Positions 51,666 to 63,997 of a stretch of DNA of 64,000 nucleotides are shown here, in pieces. A program made the position numbers and the translations under genes. Below the pieces are notes generated by a model, which saw only the letters and a program-made list of their open reading frames with translations, searched no databases and was not told the DNA's origin. How positions within the stretch are numbered: the stretch's first letter is position 1; each line of letters opens with the position of its first letter. This DNA is from Phenylobacterium sp. CCH9-H3. GTDB lineage: Bacteria > Pseudomonadota > Alphaproteobacteria > Caulobacterales > Caulobacteraceae. The stretch lies in NCBI RefSeq assembly GCF_001557235.1, contig NZ_LSJI01000025.1, positions 32,498 to 96,497 on the forward strand, written 5' to 3'.

Positions 51666-53978
51666 TCAGCCGAGCTGGTCGGCGATCGGCAGGCGGCGGA
51701 TCCGCCGCCCCGTCGCGGCGTGGATCGCACCGGCCAGCGCAGGAGCGAGCGGGGCCATGCCAGCCTCCCCCATCCCGCTGGGCGCGGCGCCGGTGTTGAG
51801 GAATGAGACCTCGATGCGCCGTGGCGAGGCGCCGAGGCGCATCATCGGATAGCTGTCGAAATTGGCTTGCTCGACCTGGCCGTCGCCGATCGTGATGGCC
51901 TGCCCCAGGGCGGTGCTCAGCGCATCGTTGACGGCGCCCTCGATCTGCGCGCAGGCGCCGTTCGGGTTCACCACCAGGCCGGCGTCTACCGCCGCCACCA
52001 CCCGATCCACGGCCAGCCGTCCAGCCTCGACCGTCACCTCGACCACCATCGCCACATAGGTCCCGAAGGTGAAATGGCAGGCGATGCCGCGCCCGCGGCC
52101 GGCCGGCAGCGCCCCGCCCCAGTCGCCGGCCCGCCCCGCGGCGCGCAGAACAGCCGCCAGCCGGCCGGGATCGAAGCGACCCGCTCCGAACGGTTCCCGG
52201 TACGCGCGTTCGCCGCCGGCCCCGATGAGCCGAAGTCGCATCTCCAGCGGATCGACGCCGGCGGCTTCGGCGATCTCGTCGATGAAGCCCTGGATGGCGA
52301 AGGCGTTGACCGTGTGGGCTGGAGACCGCCATGGCCCCCGCGGCGCGGCCGACGGCATGGACAGGTAGTCGAGCTGGTAGTTCGCAACCTCGCCCGCGGG
52401 CAGGTCGTCCAGATAGACTTCGGTGAGGAACGGCGGCACGCGCCCGCCGAAGTCGGACCCGAACACCTGCTTCAGGCCCGCCGCCAGCGCCGGCGGCGCC
52501 GCGCCATAGCGGAAGACCATCGAGTGCGACGCCAGGCGGTGCCGCCAGCCGGTCAGCCGCCTCTGGCCGTCGAGAGTCGCCTGCAGCAGATGGCAAGCTC
52601 CGGGCCGGTAGAGATCGTGCCGGATGTCGTCCTCGCGGGTCCAGACCACGCGCACCGGCCGCCGCGCCGCCTTGGACAGCACCGCGGCTTCGTAGACCAT
52701 GTCCTGCTGGAACTTGCGCCCAAACCCGCCGCCCATGCGGCAGAGTTCGATCTCGACCTTCAGCGGGTCGCAGCCCGCGACGGCGGCGAGTAGCTCGGCC
52801 GAGAGATCGGGGCCCTGCGTCCCAAGGATCGCCTTCGCGCCCGATCCGTCCGGCGCGATATCGACGATGGCGTTCGGCGGCTCCATGCAGGCGTGGGCCA
52901 CCAGCGGCGCCTCGTATCGGGCCTCCAGGATCCGTGCGGCGCGCCTCGCCGCAGCGTCGAAATCGCCCACCCGGCGCACGGTCTCACCCTCGCCACGCGC
53001 GAGGCGGTCCCAGGTCTCGCGGTAGACCGTGGCGCTATCCTCGTGAGCGGCCGCGCCTGGACCTCGGCTCCAGGTGACGACGAGTGCGCGCCGCCCCTTG
53101 ATCGCCGCCCAGAGGCTGTCCGCGAGCACGGCCACCCCCGCCGCCAGGTTAGCGTAGGGTGGAAACAGCGCGAAGAACGGGAAGCTCGCCGGCGGTCGCT
53201 CGATCGGCGCCACGGCGCGCACGCCCGGCACGGCCAGGGCCGCAGCGGCGTCGTAGCGGGCCACGGCGCCATCCAGATAGGGGCAGCGTAGAATGGTCGC
53301 GTGCAGCATCCCCGGCATCCGGGCGTCGAGGCCATAGAGCGGCTGTCCGGTGACGATGCGCTCGACCTGCCGGTGCCGCTGCGGTCGGCCCACCACCTTG
53401 AAGTCACCGGCGGCCTTGAGGGGAAGCTCGCCCGCCGGCTCGGCGAGCCTGGCTGCGGCGGTCGCAAACGTTCCGTAGGGCGCGCGCCGCCGCGACGGCG
53501 CGTGGATCACATGGGCCGCCTCGCTGGAGAGCTGGTCGACGGGAACCTTCCAGGCCCGGGCGGCCGCCTCCAGGATCATCCGCCGTGCCCGCGCGCCGGC
53601 TTGGCGCAGGGGACCGAAGGCTGCGCGGACACTGTTCGAGCCGGCGCCCGTGCTCTGCCCCGCCCCAAGGATCGAGGCGATGCCATAAGGCGTCCTTCCC
53701 AGCACCAGCGGCATCGCCTCCACGCGCACCGCCTCGAAGGGGACATCGAGCTCCTCAGCAACCAGCATCGGCAGGCTGGTGAACGTCCCCTGCCCCATGT
53801 CGGGCACATGGCCGCCGATGAGGATGCGGTTGTCGGGGTCGATGCGGACGAAGGGGCCAAGGTCGCCGGCGAAGCCAGACCGGAGGGCCGCGCGCCCGGG
53901 GCGGGCGAAAACCAGCAGGGCGCCGGCCGCCGCAGCCGCCCGCAGGACGTCGCGCCGCGACGCTCCACCCGCGCTCAT
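51666..53978 (-). CDS. Isoquinoline-oxidoreductase-like molybdenum subunit
   Basis: 770 aa from ATG 53978. A twin-arginine signal (SRRDVLRAAAAAGALLVFA) sends it to the periplasm. Xanthine-oxidase-family Mo-binding domains: ILIGGHVPDMGQGTFTSLPM, LGTQGPD, CRMGGGFGRKFQQD, and a C-terminal GMGEAGMAPLAPAL holding the conserved catalytic glutamate. It most resembles IorB-type aldehyde or N-heterocycle oxidoreductases. The small FeS subunit gene overlaps it by 4 bp. No cytochrome subunit is adjacent. It converges with the PAS-HisKA-receiver gene. Confidence 0.9.
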   Translation of the reverse strand: MSAGGASRRDVLRAAAAAGALLVFARPGRAALRSGFAGDLGPFVRIDPDNRILIGGHVPDMGQGTFTSLPMLVAEELDVPFEAVRVEAMPLVLGRTPYGIASILGAGQSTGAGSNSVRAAFGPLRQAGARARRMILEAAARAWKVPVDQLSSEAAHVIHAPSRRRAPYGTFATAAARLAEPAGELPLKAAGDFKVVGRPQRHRQVERIVTGQPLYGLDARMPGMLHATILRCPYLDGAVARYDAAAALAVPGVRAVAPIERPPASFPFFALFPPYANLAAGVAVLADSLWAAIKGRRALVVTWSRGPGAAAHEDSATVYRETWDRLARGEGETVRRVGDFDAAARRAARILEARYEAPLVAHACMEPPNAIVDIAPDGSGAKAILGTQGPDLSAELLAAVAGCDPLKVEIELCRMGGGFGRKFQQDMVYEAAVLSKAARRPVRVVWTREDDIRHDLYRPGACHLLQATLDGQRRLTGWRHRLASHSMVFRYGAAPPALAAGLKQVFGSDFGGRVPPFLTEVYLDDLPAGEVANYQLDYLSMPSAAPRGPWRSPAHTVNAFAIQGFIDEIAEAAGVDPLEMRLRLIGAGGERAYREPFGAGRFDPGRLAAVLRAAGRAGDWGGALPAGRGRGIACHFTFGTYVAMVVEVTVEAGRLAVDRVVAAVDAGLVVNPNGACAQIEGAVNDALSTALGQAITIGDGQVEQANFDSYPMMRLGASPRRIEVSFLNTGAAPSGMGEAGMAPLAPALAGAIHAATGRRIRRLPIADQLG

Positions 53979-54442
53979 CGGCTGGCCCGCATGAGCTCCG
54001 CCGCGCGACGGACGCCCCGCCGGATCCGCAGATAGGCCCCGCAGCGGCAGAGGTTGGTGAGCTGGGCTTCCACCTCCGCATCGCTCGCATCGGGGTTGTT
54101 CGCCAGTAGATCGACCACCGCCATGATCTGACCCGCCTGGCAGAAGCCGCACTGCGGCGCGTCCTCCTCGATCCAGGCCTGCTGGACGGGATGCAGCCGG
54201 CCGTCCGCGGGAAGGCCTTCGATGGTGACGATCCGCGCTGCGGATAAGTCGCCCATCGCGACCACGCACGCCCGCGTCGCCGCGCCGTTCACATGCACCG
54301 TACAGGCGCCGCACGAGCCGATGCCGCAGCCGTATTTGGTTCCCGTGAGCAGGAGTTCTTCGCGCAGGAACCACAGCAGCGGCATGTCCGCGTCGCCCTC
54401 GTAGACGCACGGCCGTCCGTTCACGGTCAGATCGATCGGCAT
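53975..54442 (-). CDS. [2Fe-2S] subunit of molybdenum hydroxylase (IorA-like)
   Basis: 155 aa. The plant-type [2Fe-2S] motif is GCGIGSCGACTVHVNG plus TRAC (about residues 38-60). The second cluster is QCGFCQAGQ and CRCGAYLRIRRGV. It carries electrons from the molybdenum site. It has no signal peptide, so it is exported together with the Tat-signalled large subunit. It overlaps the large subunit gene by ATGA. Confidence 0.94.
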   Translation of the reverse strand: MPIDLTVNGRPCVYEGDADMPLLWFLREELLLTGTKYGCGIGSCGACTVHVNGAATRACVVAMGDLSAARIVTIEGLPADGRLHPVQQAWIEEDAPQCGFCQAGQIMAVVDLLANNPDASDAEVEAQLTNLCRCGAYLRIRRGVRRAAELMRASR

Positions 54443-54552
54443 CGCGGCTCCGGCGGCGCAGCAGGGGTTTGGCGTTCAGGAGCCAGCCTTGCCGGCGCGC
54501 CGTCGCGATCGCCAATGCCGCCGGCGCATGAAGCCCATGCGCCGCGCGCCGC

Positions 54553-54798
54553 CTACGCCGCGCAGGCGTCGTGAGGCTTGGTCACCCGCTCGGTGGAGGC
54601 GGGGAAGCGGGCCAGGGCGCCCGGCGGGCGGATCGGGCGGGGCGCGAAATTGCCCCTGCAGTTCGGGCAGGCGCCGCCGAGGCGGGTCTCCACGCACTCG
54701 GCGCAGAAGGTGCACTCGAAGGTGCAGATGCGGGCGTCGGGGCTATCGGGGGCCAGGTCCCGGTCGCAGCATTCACAGTTGGGTCGGAGGGCGAGCAT
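54553..54798 (-). CDS. DUF1272 zinc-ribbon protein
   Basis: 81 aa starting MLALRPNCECCDRDLAPDSPDA. Cysteine pairs CECC, CTFECTFCAEC and CPNC are the DUF1272 pattern of zinc binding. The C-terminus KPHDACAA is encoded by the 24-bp direct repeat. Function unknown. Confidence 0.85.
   Translation of the reverse strand: MLALRPNCECCDRDLAPDSPDARICTFECTFCAECVETRLGGACPNCRGNFAPRPIRPPGALARFPASTERVTKPHDACAA
54557..54580 (+). repeat. 24-bp direct repeat, right copy
   Basis: Identical to 51638-51661, with starts 2919 bp apart. It encodes the C-terminal residues KPHDACA(A) of the DUF1272 protein on the minus strand. The flanked segment contains just the two molybdoenzyme genes and about 110 bp of non-coding DNA. 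Confidence 0.85.
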
Positions 54799-54860
54799 GG
54801 CGTCACCTTGGCCGGCGCCCGGCCTGGCGTAAATGCCAAGTTTCCCTCGTTTTCCGCCAG

Positions 54861-55295
54861 CTACTCGCCGAAGCCTTCGCCGGGCTCGCGAATCGGCTCC
54901 AGCCGCAGGAGGCGCGAGTCGGCGACGCCCGCCGTCCGGTGCTGGACCAGTTCGCGGTACTCCGGATCCCGGACCATGGCGATGAAGGCGTCGGCGCTCG
55001 GATACTCGGCGATGAAGGCGATGTCCCAGGCCTCGGCGCCGGGCCCGGTGACCATGACCTGCGGCTTGCCCGCCCAGACCTGCCGCCCACCCAGCCGTTT
55101 GAAGATGTGCGCCGTGGTCCGGCCATAGGCGCGGTAGGCGTCCAGGCCCGAAAGGTCCTTGCCGTGGTCAGGATGCCCCGCCGGGTAGTCCGCCTTGGGC
55201 TTCAGCTTCACCAGGTTCAGCATCTGGATCGGCTGATCGCGCGGGAGGCTCTTGAAGACATCCCAGGCCTCGCGGTCCGGATCGATATAGGCCAT
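54861..55295 (-). CDS. DUF1330-family protein
   Basis: 144 aa from ATG 55295. A ferredoxin-like (dimeric alpha-beta barrel) small protein: MLNLVKLKP, YGRTTAHIFKRLGG, WDIAFIAEYPSADAFIAMVRDPEYRE, HRTAGVADSRLL. Cytoplasmic; function unknown. Divergent from carA. Confidence 0.82.
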   Translation of the reverse strand: MAYIDPDREAWDVFKSLPRDQPIQMLNLVKLKPKADYPAGHPDHGKDLSGLDAYRAYGRTTAHIFKRLGGRQVWAGKPQVMVTGPGAEAWDIAFIAEYPSADAFIAMVRDPEYRELVQHRTAGVADSRLLRLEPIREPGEGFGE

Positions 55296-55372
55296 AGGTC
55301 CCTCGCGTCGCATTGACCCCAAGTCCGGGACTCACTACCTACGCCGCCGTTTGCCCACAAGGAGCCCCCACC

Positions 55373-56539
55373 ATGAGCCGTGACCTGCTGCCTGGCGTCA
55401 CCGGAGTCCTGGTGCTGGCCGACGGAACCGTCCTGCAGGGGATCGGCGTCGGCGCGGTCGGCGAGGCCGTGGGCGAAGTCTGCTTCAACACCGCCATGAC
55501 CGGCTACCAGGAGATCCTGACGGACCCCTCCTACATGGCCCAGATCGTGGCCTTCACGTTCCCGCACATCGGCAACGTCGGCACGAACGTCGAGGACCTC
55601 GAGCAGATGTCGGGCTCGGCCGAGACGGCGGCCCGGGGCGCGATCTTCCGGGACCTGCCGACCAAGCCGGCCAACTGGCGGGCCGACAGCGACCTGGAAA
55701 CCTGGATGAGCCGGCGCGGCGTGATCGGTCTCGCGGGCGTGGACACCCGGGCTCTGACCCGGGCCATCCGCGAGCATGGCATGCCTCACGGCGTGATCGC
55801 GCACGATCCGGACGGCAAGTTCGACATCGACGCCCTGGTCGCCAAGGCCAAGGCCTGGTCGGGCCTCGAGGGCCTGGACCTGGCCAAGGACGCCTCCTGC
55901 CTGCAGCCCTTCACCTATGACGAGGGCCTCTGGGACTGGAACGGCGGCTACGCCAAGCCGGGCCAGGCCAAGTACGAGGTGGTGGTCGTCGACTACGGCG
56001 TGAAGCGCAACATCCTGCGCGCCCTCACCTCGGTGGGCGCCCATGTGACCGTCGTGCCGGCCAAGACCACGGCCGAGGAGATCCTGGCCCGCAATCCGGA
56101 CGGCGTGCTGCTGTCCAACGGGCCCGGTGATCCGGCGGCAACGGGCGAGTACGCGGTGCCCGAGATCAAGAAGCTGGTCGACAGCGGCAAGCCGGTGTTC
56201 GGGATCTGCCTGGGCCACCAGATGCTGTCCCTGGCCCTCGGCGCCAAGACCAAGAAGATGGATCAGGGCCACCACGGGGCGAACCATCCGGTGAAGGACC
56301 TGACCACCGGCAAGGTCGAGATCGTCTCGATGAACCACGGCTTCACGGTCGACCGCGACAGCCTGCCCGAGCCGGTGGTCGAGACCCACGTCTCGCTGTT
56401 CGACGGCACCAACGCCGGCCTGGCGCTGAAGGACCGGCCGGTCTTCTCGATCCAGCACCACCCCGAAGCCTCGCCCGGCCCCACGGACAGCCTCTACCTG
56501 TTCGAGCGCTTCGCCGGCTTCATGGACAAGGCGAAGTAG
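55373..56539 (+). CDS. carA: Carbamoyl-phosphate synthase small (glutaminase) subunit
   Basis: 388 aa from ATG 55373, eight bases after AAGGAG. It hydrolyses glutamine and passes ammonia to CarB for arginine and pyrimidine synthesis. The N-terminal domain is [21 protein letters not shown], and the class I glutaminase motifs are [22 protein letters not shown] (Cys nucleophile) and [10 protein letters not shown] (His/Glu). carB lies 2.8 kb downstream, separated by YbjN, sigma/anti-sigma and cupin genes on the opposite strand. Confidence 0.97.
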   Translation: MSRDLLPGVTGVLVLADGTVLQGIGVGAVGEAVGEVCFNTAMTGYQEILTDPSYMAQIVAFTFPHIGNVGTNVEDLEQMSGSAETAARGAIFRDLPTKPANWRADSDLETWMSRRGVIGLAGVDTRALTRAIREHGMPHGVIAHDPDGKFDIDALVAKAKAWSGLEGLDLAKDASCLQPFTYDEGLWDWNGGYAKPGQAKYEVVVVDYGVKRNILRALTSVGAHVTVVPAKTTAEEILARNPDGVLLSNGPGDPAATGEYAVPEIKKLVDSGKPVFGICLGHQMLSLALGAKTKKMDQGHHGANHPVKDLTTGKVEIVSMNHGFTVDRDSLPEPVVETHVSLFDGTNAGLALKDRPVFSIQHHPEASPGPTDSLYLFERFAGFMDKAK

Positions 56540-56548
56540 GCCCGGGCC

Positions 56549-57016
56549 CTACCAGCCGATGTGTTCGAGGATTTCGGGAAGGAACTGGACGAAGACGTCC
56601 AGGTCGTCCTGCAGCGCCTCGTAGGTGCCGCCCGGCGCCAGGTTGGCGTCATAGGCGAAGATCGGATCGCCCCCGTCGTCCGTATAGGCGCGGATGTAGC
56701 GCTTCTTGAGGTTCCATTCGTTGACCTTGGCCGCGCTCAGCGGCTCCTTCAGGTCGAAGCTGGCGACGAACTGCACCGCGCGGCACCGGCCGGCGTCGCA
56801 GTCGTAGAGGTCGAGGTCGAAGTTGATCCCGTCCTTCGACGTCGAGACGTAGGGCGAGCCTTGGTCCGTCTTGGATATCTTGGCGTCGAAGCCGGCGCTC
56901 TTCATGAACGCCAGCACCTCTTCGACGGTCAGTCCCGCGGCGGGGATCGGGCGCGCCTCGGCCGCCCCCGCGCTCAGGAACAGCACGGCGACAGCCGCCA
57001 GCAGCACAGGCTTCAT
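56549..57016 (-). CDS. YbjN-domain exported protein
   Basis: 155 aa from ATG 57016. The signal peptide ends at AGAAEARP. The YbjN-type domain reads GLTVEEVLAFMKSAGFDAKI, FDLDLYDCDAGRCRAVQF and VNEWNLKKRYIRAYTDDGGDPIFAYDANL, with a C-terminal helix LQDDLDVFVQFLPEILEHIGW. Proposed to act as a sensory or stress-tolerance domain; mechanism unknown. Confidence 0.83.
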   Translation of the reverse strand: MKPVLLAAVAVLFLSAGAAEARPIPAAGLTVEEVLAFMKSAGFDAKISKTDQGSPYVSTSKDGINFDLDLYDCDAGRCRAVQFVASFDLKEPLSAAKVNEWNLKKRYIRAYTDDGGDPIFAYDANLAPGGTYEALQDDLDVFVQFLPEILEHIGW

Positions 57017-57074
57017 ACCCACCCCCAGGAGATGTGCGCGCGGAACGCGGCGCCGCGCGAGGCGGCGCCGGCTC

Positions 57075-57809
57075 CTACAGCTTCGACAGCTTGCCGACGC
57101 CGATGACCGGGCCGCTCGGGCCGGCCGGGTTCTTCGAGCCCCCGGGCGGTTCCTCCGACACGGCCAGGGCCGCGCCCTCGGACATCTTGCCCATCAGCTC
57201 GGTCGGCAGGGCGATCACCTTGGCCTTGCCGGACTCCACCAGGCCCAGGGACTTGGGATTGTCCTGGCCGGCGATCAGCCACAGCTCGTGCACCTTGTCG
57301 CGGTCGGAGCCTTCCGGCAGCAGCGAGGTGACGATCAGCGCCTTGCGGTCGGGGTCGTAGGCGGCCACGAACAGCGGCTGCGCACGGCCCTCCTGGCTGA
57401 CCACGCTGGCGTTCAGCAGCTGGCCGGTGGGCTGCACCGGAACCTGGCGCTCCACCACCGTCGGCGGCTGGGCGACCTGGACCATCACGCCGGCGAGGCT
57501 GGCCGCCGCCAGGGCGAAGCCGCCCATGGCCGAGTTCCGCCAGAAGCGCAGCTTGTTCATGATCGCGCCGTTGTCGTTGGCCGGCAGCATCCGCTCGATG
57601 CGCGTCCACAGGTCGGCCGGAGCAGGGACCGGCTCGATGCTCTCGATCATCGGGCCCAGGCGCGCGCGCCAGGCTTCGACGTCGGCGGCGAAGGCGGGTT
57701 CGCGGGCCATGCGGGCCTCGGCCTCGGCCCGTTCGCGGGCGTTCAGGACGCCCAGGGCATGTTCGGCGGCGAAGGCTTCGGCTTCGGAAAGGTCGGGGGC
57801 TTCGCTCAT
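57075..57809 (-). CDS. RskA-like anti-sigma factor
   Basis: 244 aa. The N-terminal cytoplasmic part (EAEAFAAEHALGVLNARERAEAEARMA) is of the zinc-free anti-sigma type. One membrane segment (GGFALAAASLAGVMVQVAQ, about residues 95-115) is followed by a periplasmic RskA C-terminal domain (FVAAYDPDRKALIVTSL, KVHELWLIAGQDNPKSLGLV). It should hold the adjoining sigma factor at the membrane. The genes overlap by 4 bp. Confidence 0.88.
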   Translation of the reverse strand: MSEAPDLSEAEAFAAEHALGVLNARERAEAEARMAREPAFAADVEAWRARLGPMIESIEPVPAPADLWTRIERMLPANDNGAIMNKLRFWRNSAMGGFALAAASLAGVMVQVAQPPTVVERQVPVQPTGQLLNASVVSQEGRAQPLFVAAYDPDRKALIVTSLLPEGSDRDKVHELWLIAGQDNPKSLGLVESGKAKVIALPTELMGKMSEGAALAVSEEPPGGSKNPAGPSGPVIGVGKLSKL

Positions 57810-58363
57810 GACTGGAGGCACCCTTTCAGCTTCGCCAGTCCGCGACGGATCCAACTCTTAACGGTGCCCAGCGGAGCATCCATGCGCTTGGCTAAGGCTT
57901 CGTAAGTGACGCCTTCGAAAAATGCGGTGCGGATCACGGACTGGGTCCGGTCGTCCAGTTCCGACATGCACCCGTGCAGCCGGTCGCGGTCGTCCGCGGC
58001 GGCCAGCAGGGTCTCGGCGCTGTCCGCGCCGTCGGGGATTTCCAGTTCCTCCACGGGCTCGGCATAGGCCATCGGCCCCCGCGCCCGCAGCCGGTCGATG
58101 GCCCGGTTCCGCGCGATGGTGGACACCCAGGTCATCACGCTCGCGCGGGCGCCGTCGAAACGGTCGGCCCGTCGCCAAATGGTGACGTACACGTCCTGCA
58201 AAACGTCCTCACTCTCCTCGCGGTCGGAGAGGATACGGAGGCAGACCCCAAAAAGCTTCGCGGAGGTGGCCTGGTACAATTGTCGCAGGGCCTCCCGCTC
58301 GCCCGCGGCGATGCGGGTCATCAGCGGCGATAGGATGTCGGTTGTCGTCGCGGCGGAGGCCAA
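57806..58363 (-). CDS. ECF sigma factor (SigK-like)
   Basis: 185 aa. Region 2 is LRQLYQATSAKLFGVCLRILSDREESEDVLQDVYVTIWRRADRF in order, with MTWVSTIARNRAIDRLRARG. Region 4 is LDDRTQSVIRTAFFEGVTYEALAKRMDAPLGTVKSWIRRGLAKLK. It is paired with an RskA-type anti-sigma factor by a 4-bp overlap. Such pairs control envelope or oxidative-stress genes. Targets unknown. Confidence 0.93.
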   Translation of the reverse strand: MASAATTTDILSPLMTRIAAGEREALRQLYQATSAKLFGVCLRILSDREESEDVLQDVYVTIWRRADRFDGARASVMTWVSTIARNRAIDRLRARGPMAYAEPVEELEIPDGADSAETLLAAADDRDRLHGCMSELDDRTQSVIRTAFFEGVTYEALAKRMDAPLGTVKSWIRRGLAKLKGCLQS

Positions 58364-58451
58364 GGCGGTCCCTTAGGTTGTGTCGCTTTGCTCAGCGAAC
58401 GCATTAGGGCGAAGCTGCCTGTCTCGCGCGCAAGACGCAAGCGTTCCCGTA

Positions 58452-58862
58452 TCAGGGGTTCCTGGGGATCGTCACCGCCGCTCCCGGCGGCGCCTGGTCG
58501 ATGGTCAGGAGGCGCACGGGCTCGTCTCCCACCACGACCGCCTCGTGCCATTGCTCGACGGCGTCCACCATCCAGTCCCCCGCGACCGCGTCGCGGGTCT
58601 GGCCCGTGTCGAGATTGGTGATCCTGAGGCGTCCGGCCAGCACGTTCACGATGCGCGGATAGGGATGCCTGTGGGCCGCCAGGCGCCCGCCGGCCGGGAT
58701 GATCGCCTGGCTGACGGTGACGCGCAGGTCGCCGGCCGGCGCGCGGATCGCCTGACCCGACAGGGTGGCGTCCAGAACCGTGGGCGCGCCCGCCTTGGGC
58801 GGGACCTGCGCCACGGCCGGCGTCGATATCAGGAGGGCGAGGAGAGGCAGGGCGCACCGCAT
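58452..58862 (-). CDS. Exported cupin-domain protein
   Basis: 136 aa from ATG 58862. The signal peptide ends at STPAVAQ. The cupin fold shows IIPAGGRLAAHRHPYPRIVNVLAGRLRI (metal-binding histidines) and WHEAVVVGDEPVRLLTI. It may be a small metal-dependent isomerase or sensor; function unknown. It lies 88 bp upstream of the sigma/anti-sigma pair on the same strand and may be part of its regulon. Confidence 0.78.
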   Translation of the reverse strand: MRCALPLLALLISTPAVAQVPPKAGAPTVLDATLSGQAIRAPAGDLRVTVSQAIIPAGGRLAAHRHPYPRIVNVLAGRLRITNLDTGQTRDAVAGDWMVDAVEQWHEAVVVGDEPVRLLTIDQAPPGAAVTIPRNP

Positions 58863-58895
58863 GCGCCCCACCCTGCCTTCATCGCGTCGGCGAAG

Positions 58896-59126
58896 CTAGG
58901 CCGCGGCGGACTTCAGCGTGGCCTTGCGGGTGGCGGCGCGCTTTTCCTTGGCGCGCTCCAGGCGAGCTTCCTTGCGCTGGTCGGCTTCGGCCTGCAGGGG
59001 TTCGAGCAGCTCGGCGGCGGCCGCCTTCTGCTTGTCGTCGCCCTGCTCGCTCAGCCTGCGTGCGTTCGCCAGCAGGTTCACGACCTCGTCGTCGCTCAGG
59101 GTCGGGATTCTGTCGAGCAGGCTCAT
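58896..59126 (-). CDS. Small charged helical protein, unknown
   Basis: 76 aa from ATG 59126. The helical start SLLDRIPTLSDDEVVNLLANARRL is followed by a lysine/arginine/alanine-rich tail (RKEARLERAKEKRAATRKA). No family recognised; the basic tail suggests nucleic acid contact. It lies in the carB upstream region, divergent from carB. Confidence 0.65.
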   Translation of the reverse strand: MSLLDRIPTLSDDEVVNLLANARRLSEQGDDKQKAAAAELLEPLQAEADQRKEARLERAKEKRAATRKATLKSAAA

Positions 59127-59373
59127 GGGCACTCCGCATGTCTCCGGACGCCGAACGTCGACGCCCGTAAGGAGAGAGCCTCAGCCGCGAGTTAGTTGCG
59201 TGATTCGCTTCAGAAATTTCCGGGAACCGAACGCGCTCTGCGGAACTATGGGCTGCCCGGTCGTGTGCGTGCTTGCGCCGAGGGGCATCGGTCTCTAAAG
59301 GGGCGCCTTAACCTGCAGTTCTGACTTGTCGGCAGCGGTGCGAAAGCACGCGCGGCCCTTGCGCGCGAGACCC

Positions 59374-62656
<3,283 letters not shown>

Positions 62657-62664
<8 letters not shown>

Positions 62665-62681
62665 GTTTCTCGCCTAGGCGT
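62657..62681. terminator. Inverted repeat at the convergent ends of carB and an acidic protein gene
   Basis: Perfect 9-bp arms ACGCCTAGG / CCTAGGCGT with a 7-nt loop. It contains the TAG stop codons of both convergent genes. There is no U-run, so it is a hairpin but at best a weak terminator. Confidence 0.45.
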
Positions 62682-62952
62682 CCTCCTCCTCCTCCGCCGG
62701 CGCCTCGCCCTCGTCTTCGGTCCCGGATTCCAGGACCTTGAAGGCGTCGTGGAAGCGCTTGAGGGCGCCGATCGAGGCCTGCACCCGCTGGGTGGCCGCA
62801 CCCACGTCGCCCTGGGCGCCGTTGATCACCGCCAGGTTGGTGCTGGCGATGGCGTCGGCCAGCGCCTTCAGGCAGCCCTTCAGCGCCGCGAAATCGGCCG
62901 CGGTGTCGGGCTCGTCGCCGTCGTCATCGATGTAGTCGTCGAGGCTGACCAT
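62674..62952 (-). CDS. Small acidic protein, unknown
   Basis: 92 aa, very acidic at both ends (SLDDYIDDDGDEPDTAADF at the start and a DEGEAPAEEEEDA tail). The central helices are GCLKALADAIASTNLAVINGA and ATQRVQASIGALKRFHDAFKVL. No family recognised. Convergent with carB. Confidence 0.65.
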   Translation of the reverse strand: MVSLDDYIDDDGDEPDTAADFAALKGCLKALADAIASTNLAVINGAQGDVGAATQRVQASIGALKRFHDAFKVLESGTEDEGEAPAEEEEDA

Positions 62953-63091
62953 GTGCGTCTCCGGAAGTTCAGCGCGATGTGCCGCCGGACGCCGCGGAAG
63001 TCCATGGGCGCCGTCGCGCCCGACATAGACCCGGGCTATGCGGCCGTTCGCGCCCACCGGTGCTAGCCTGCCGCAAAACCGGGAGGTGGGC

Positions 63092-63997
63092 GTGCTGAGA
63101 GCGGTGCTGGGCGCGGCGATGGCGCTCGTCTTGGCGGGCATGGCCCAGGCCGCCCCGCGCCTGGAGACGATCGAGCTGACGTCCCGGCTCGTTCCATCCC
63201 CGGTGAAGGTCTCGGTCCTGCTGCCGGACGACGACCGATCCTCTCAGAAGCTGCCGCTCCTGCTGATGCTGCACGGCGGTGGGGGCGACAACGGCTTCCT
63301 CGCCAGGATGCAGCCGACCCTCGAAGCCGCGCGGGCGGCGGGCGAGTTCCCGCCGGCCGTGGTGGTCACCCCCGACGTCGGCCGCTCGCTCTACATGGAC
63401 TTCAAGGACGGCTCGCAGAAATGGGAGACCTTCCTGGTGACGGAGATGATCCCGGAACTCCGCCGCCGTTACGGCCTGTCCACGGAGCGCCGCCACACGC
63501 TGGTGACCGGCATCTCGATGGGCGGGCTGGGCAGCCTGCGCCTCGGCTTCGACCACCCGCAGGTGTTCGGCGGCCTGGCCGCCCTGGAGCCCGGCATCGA
63601 GCCGGCCCTCGCGTTCGACGACGTGAAGCTCCGCAACCGCTTCCAGCGCGACGACCGCTTCTTCGCCGGCATCTTCGGCGATCCGGTGGACCGGGAACTC
63701 TGGAAGCGCTCCAACCCCGCCAACATGGCCATCGCCAACAGGTCCGCGATCCTGGCGGCCGGCCTGGCGATCTACATCGAGGCGGGCGACCGCGACATGT
63801 TCCACCTGGACGAAGGGACCGAGTTCCTGCACCGGGTGCTGTGGGACCACGGCGTCCCGCACGAGTACCGGCTGGTCCGCAACGCCGATCACGTCGGGCG
63901 GACGATCCCCGCCCGGATGCGCGACGCCCTGCGGTTCCTCGACCGCGAGGTCCTGAACCCGCCGCCGCAGGGCAGATCGTGGCGGGTGAAGGCGTAG
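63092..63997 (+). CDS. Secreted esterase (putative esterase / esterase D-like)
   Basis: 301 aa from GTG 63092, which follows a GGGAGG ribosome site; an in-frame GTG at 63086 is also possible. A signal peptide (LRAVLGAAMALVLAGMAQA) precedes an alpha/beta hydrolase fold: LLLMLHGGGGDNGFL, LVTGISMGGLGSLRLGF with the nucleophile Ser, an Asp in YIEAGDRDMF, and His in NADHVGRTI. Family of secreted feruloyl/acetyl-type esterases; substrate unknown. Confidence 0.87.
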   Translation: MLRAVLGAAMALVLAGMAQAAPRLETIELTSRLVPSPVKVSVLLPDDDRSSQKLPLLLMLHGGGGDNGFLARMQPTLEAARAAGEFPPAVVVTPDVGRSLYMDFKDGSQKWETFLVTEMIPELRRRYGLSTERRHTLVTGISMGGLGSLRLGFDHPQVFGGLAALEPGIEPALAFDDVKLRNRFQRDDRFFAGIFGDPVDRELWKRSNPANMAIANRSAILAAGLAIYIEAGDRDMFHLDEGTEFLHRVLWDHGVPHEYRLVRNADHVGRTIPARMRDALRFLDREVLNPPPQGRSWRVKA

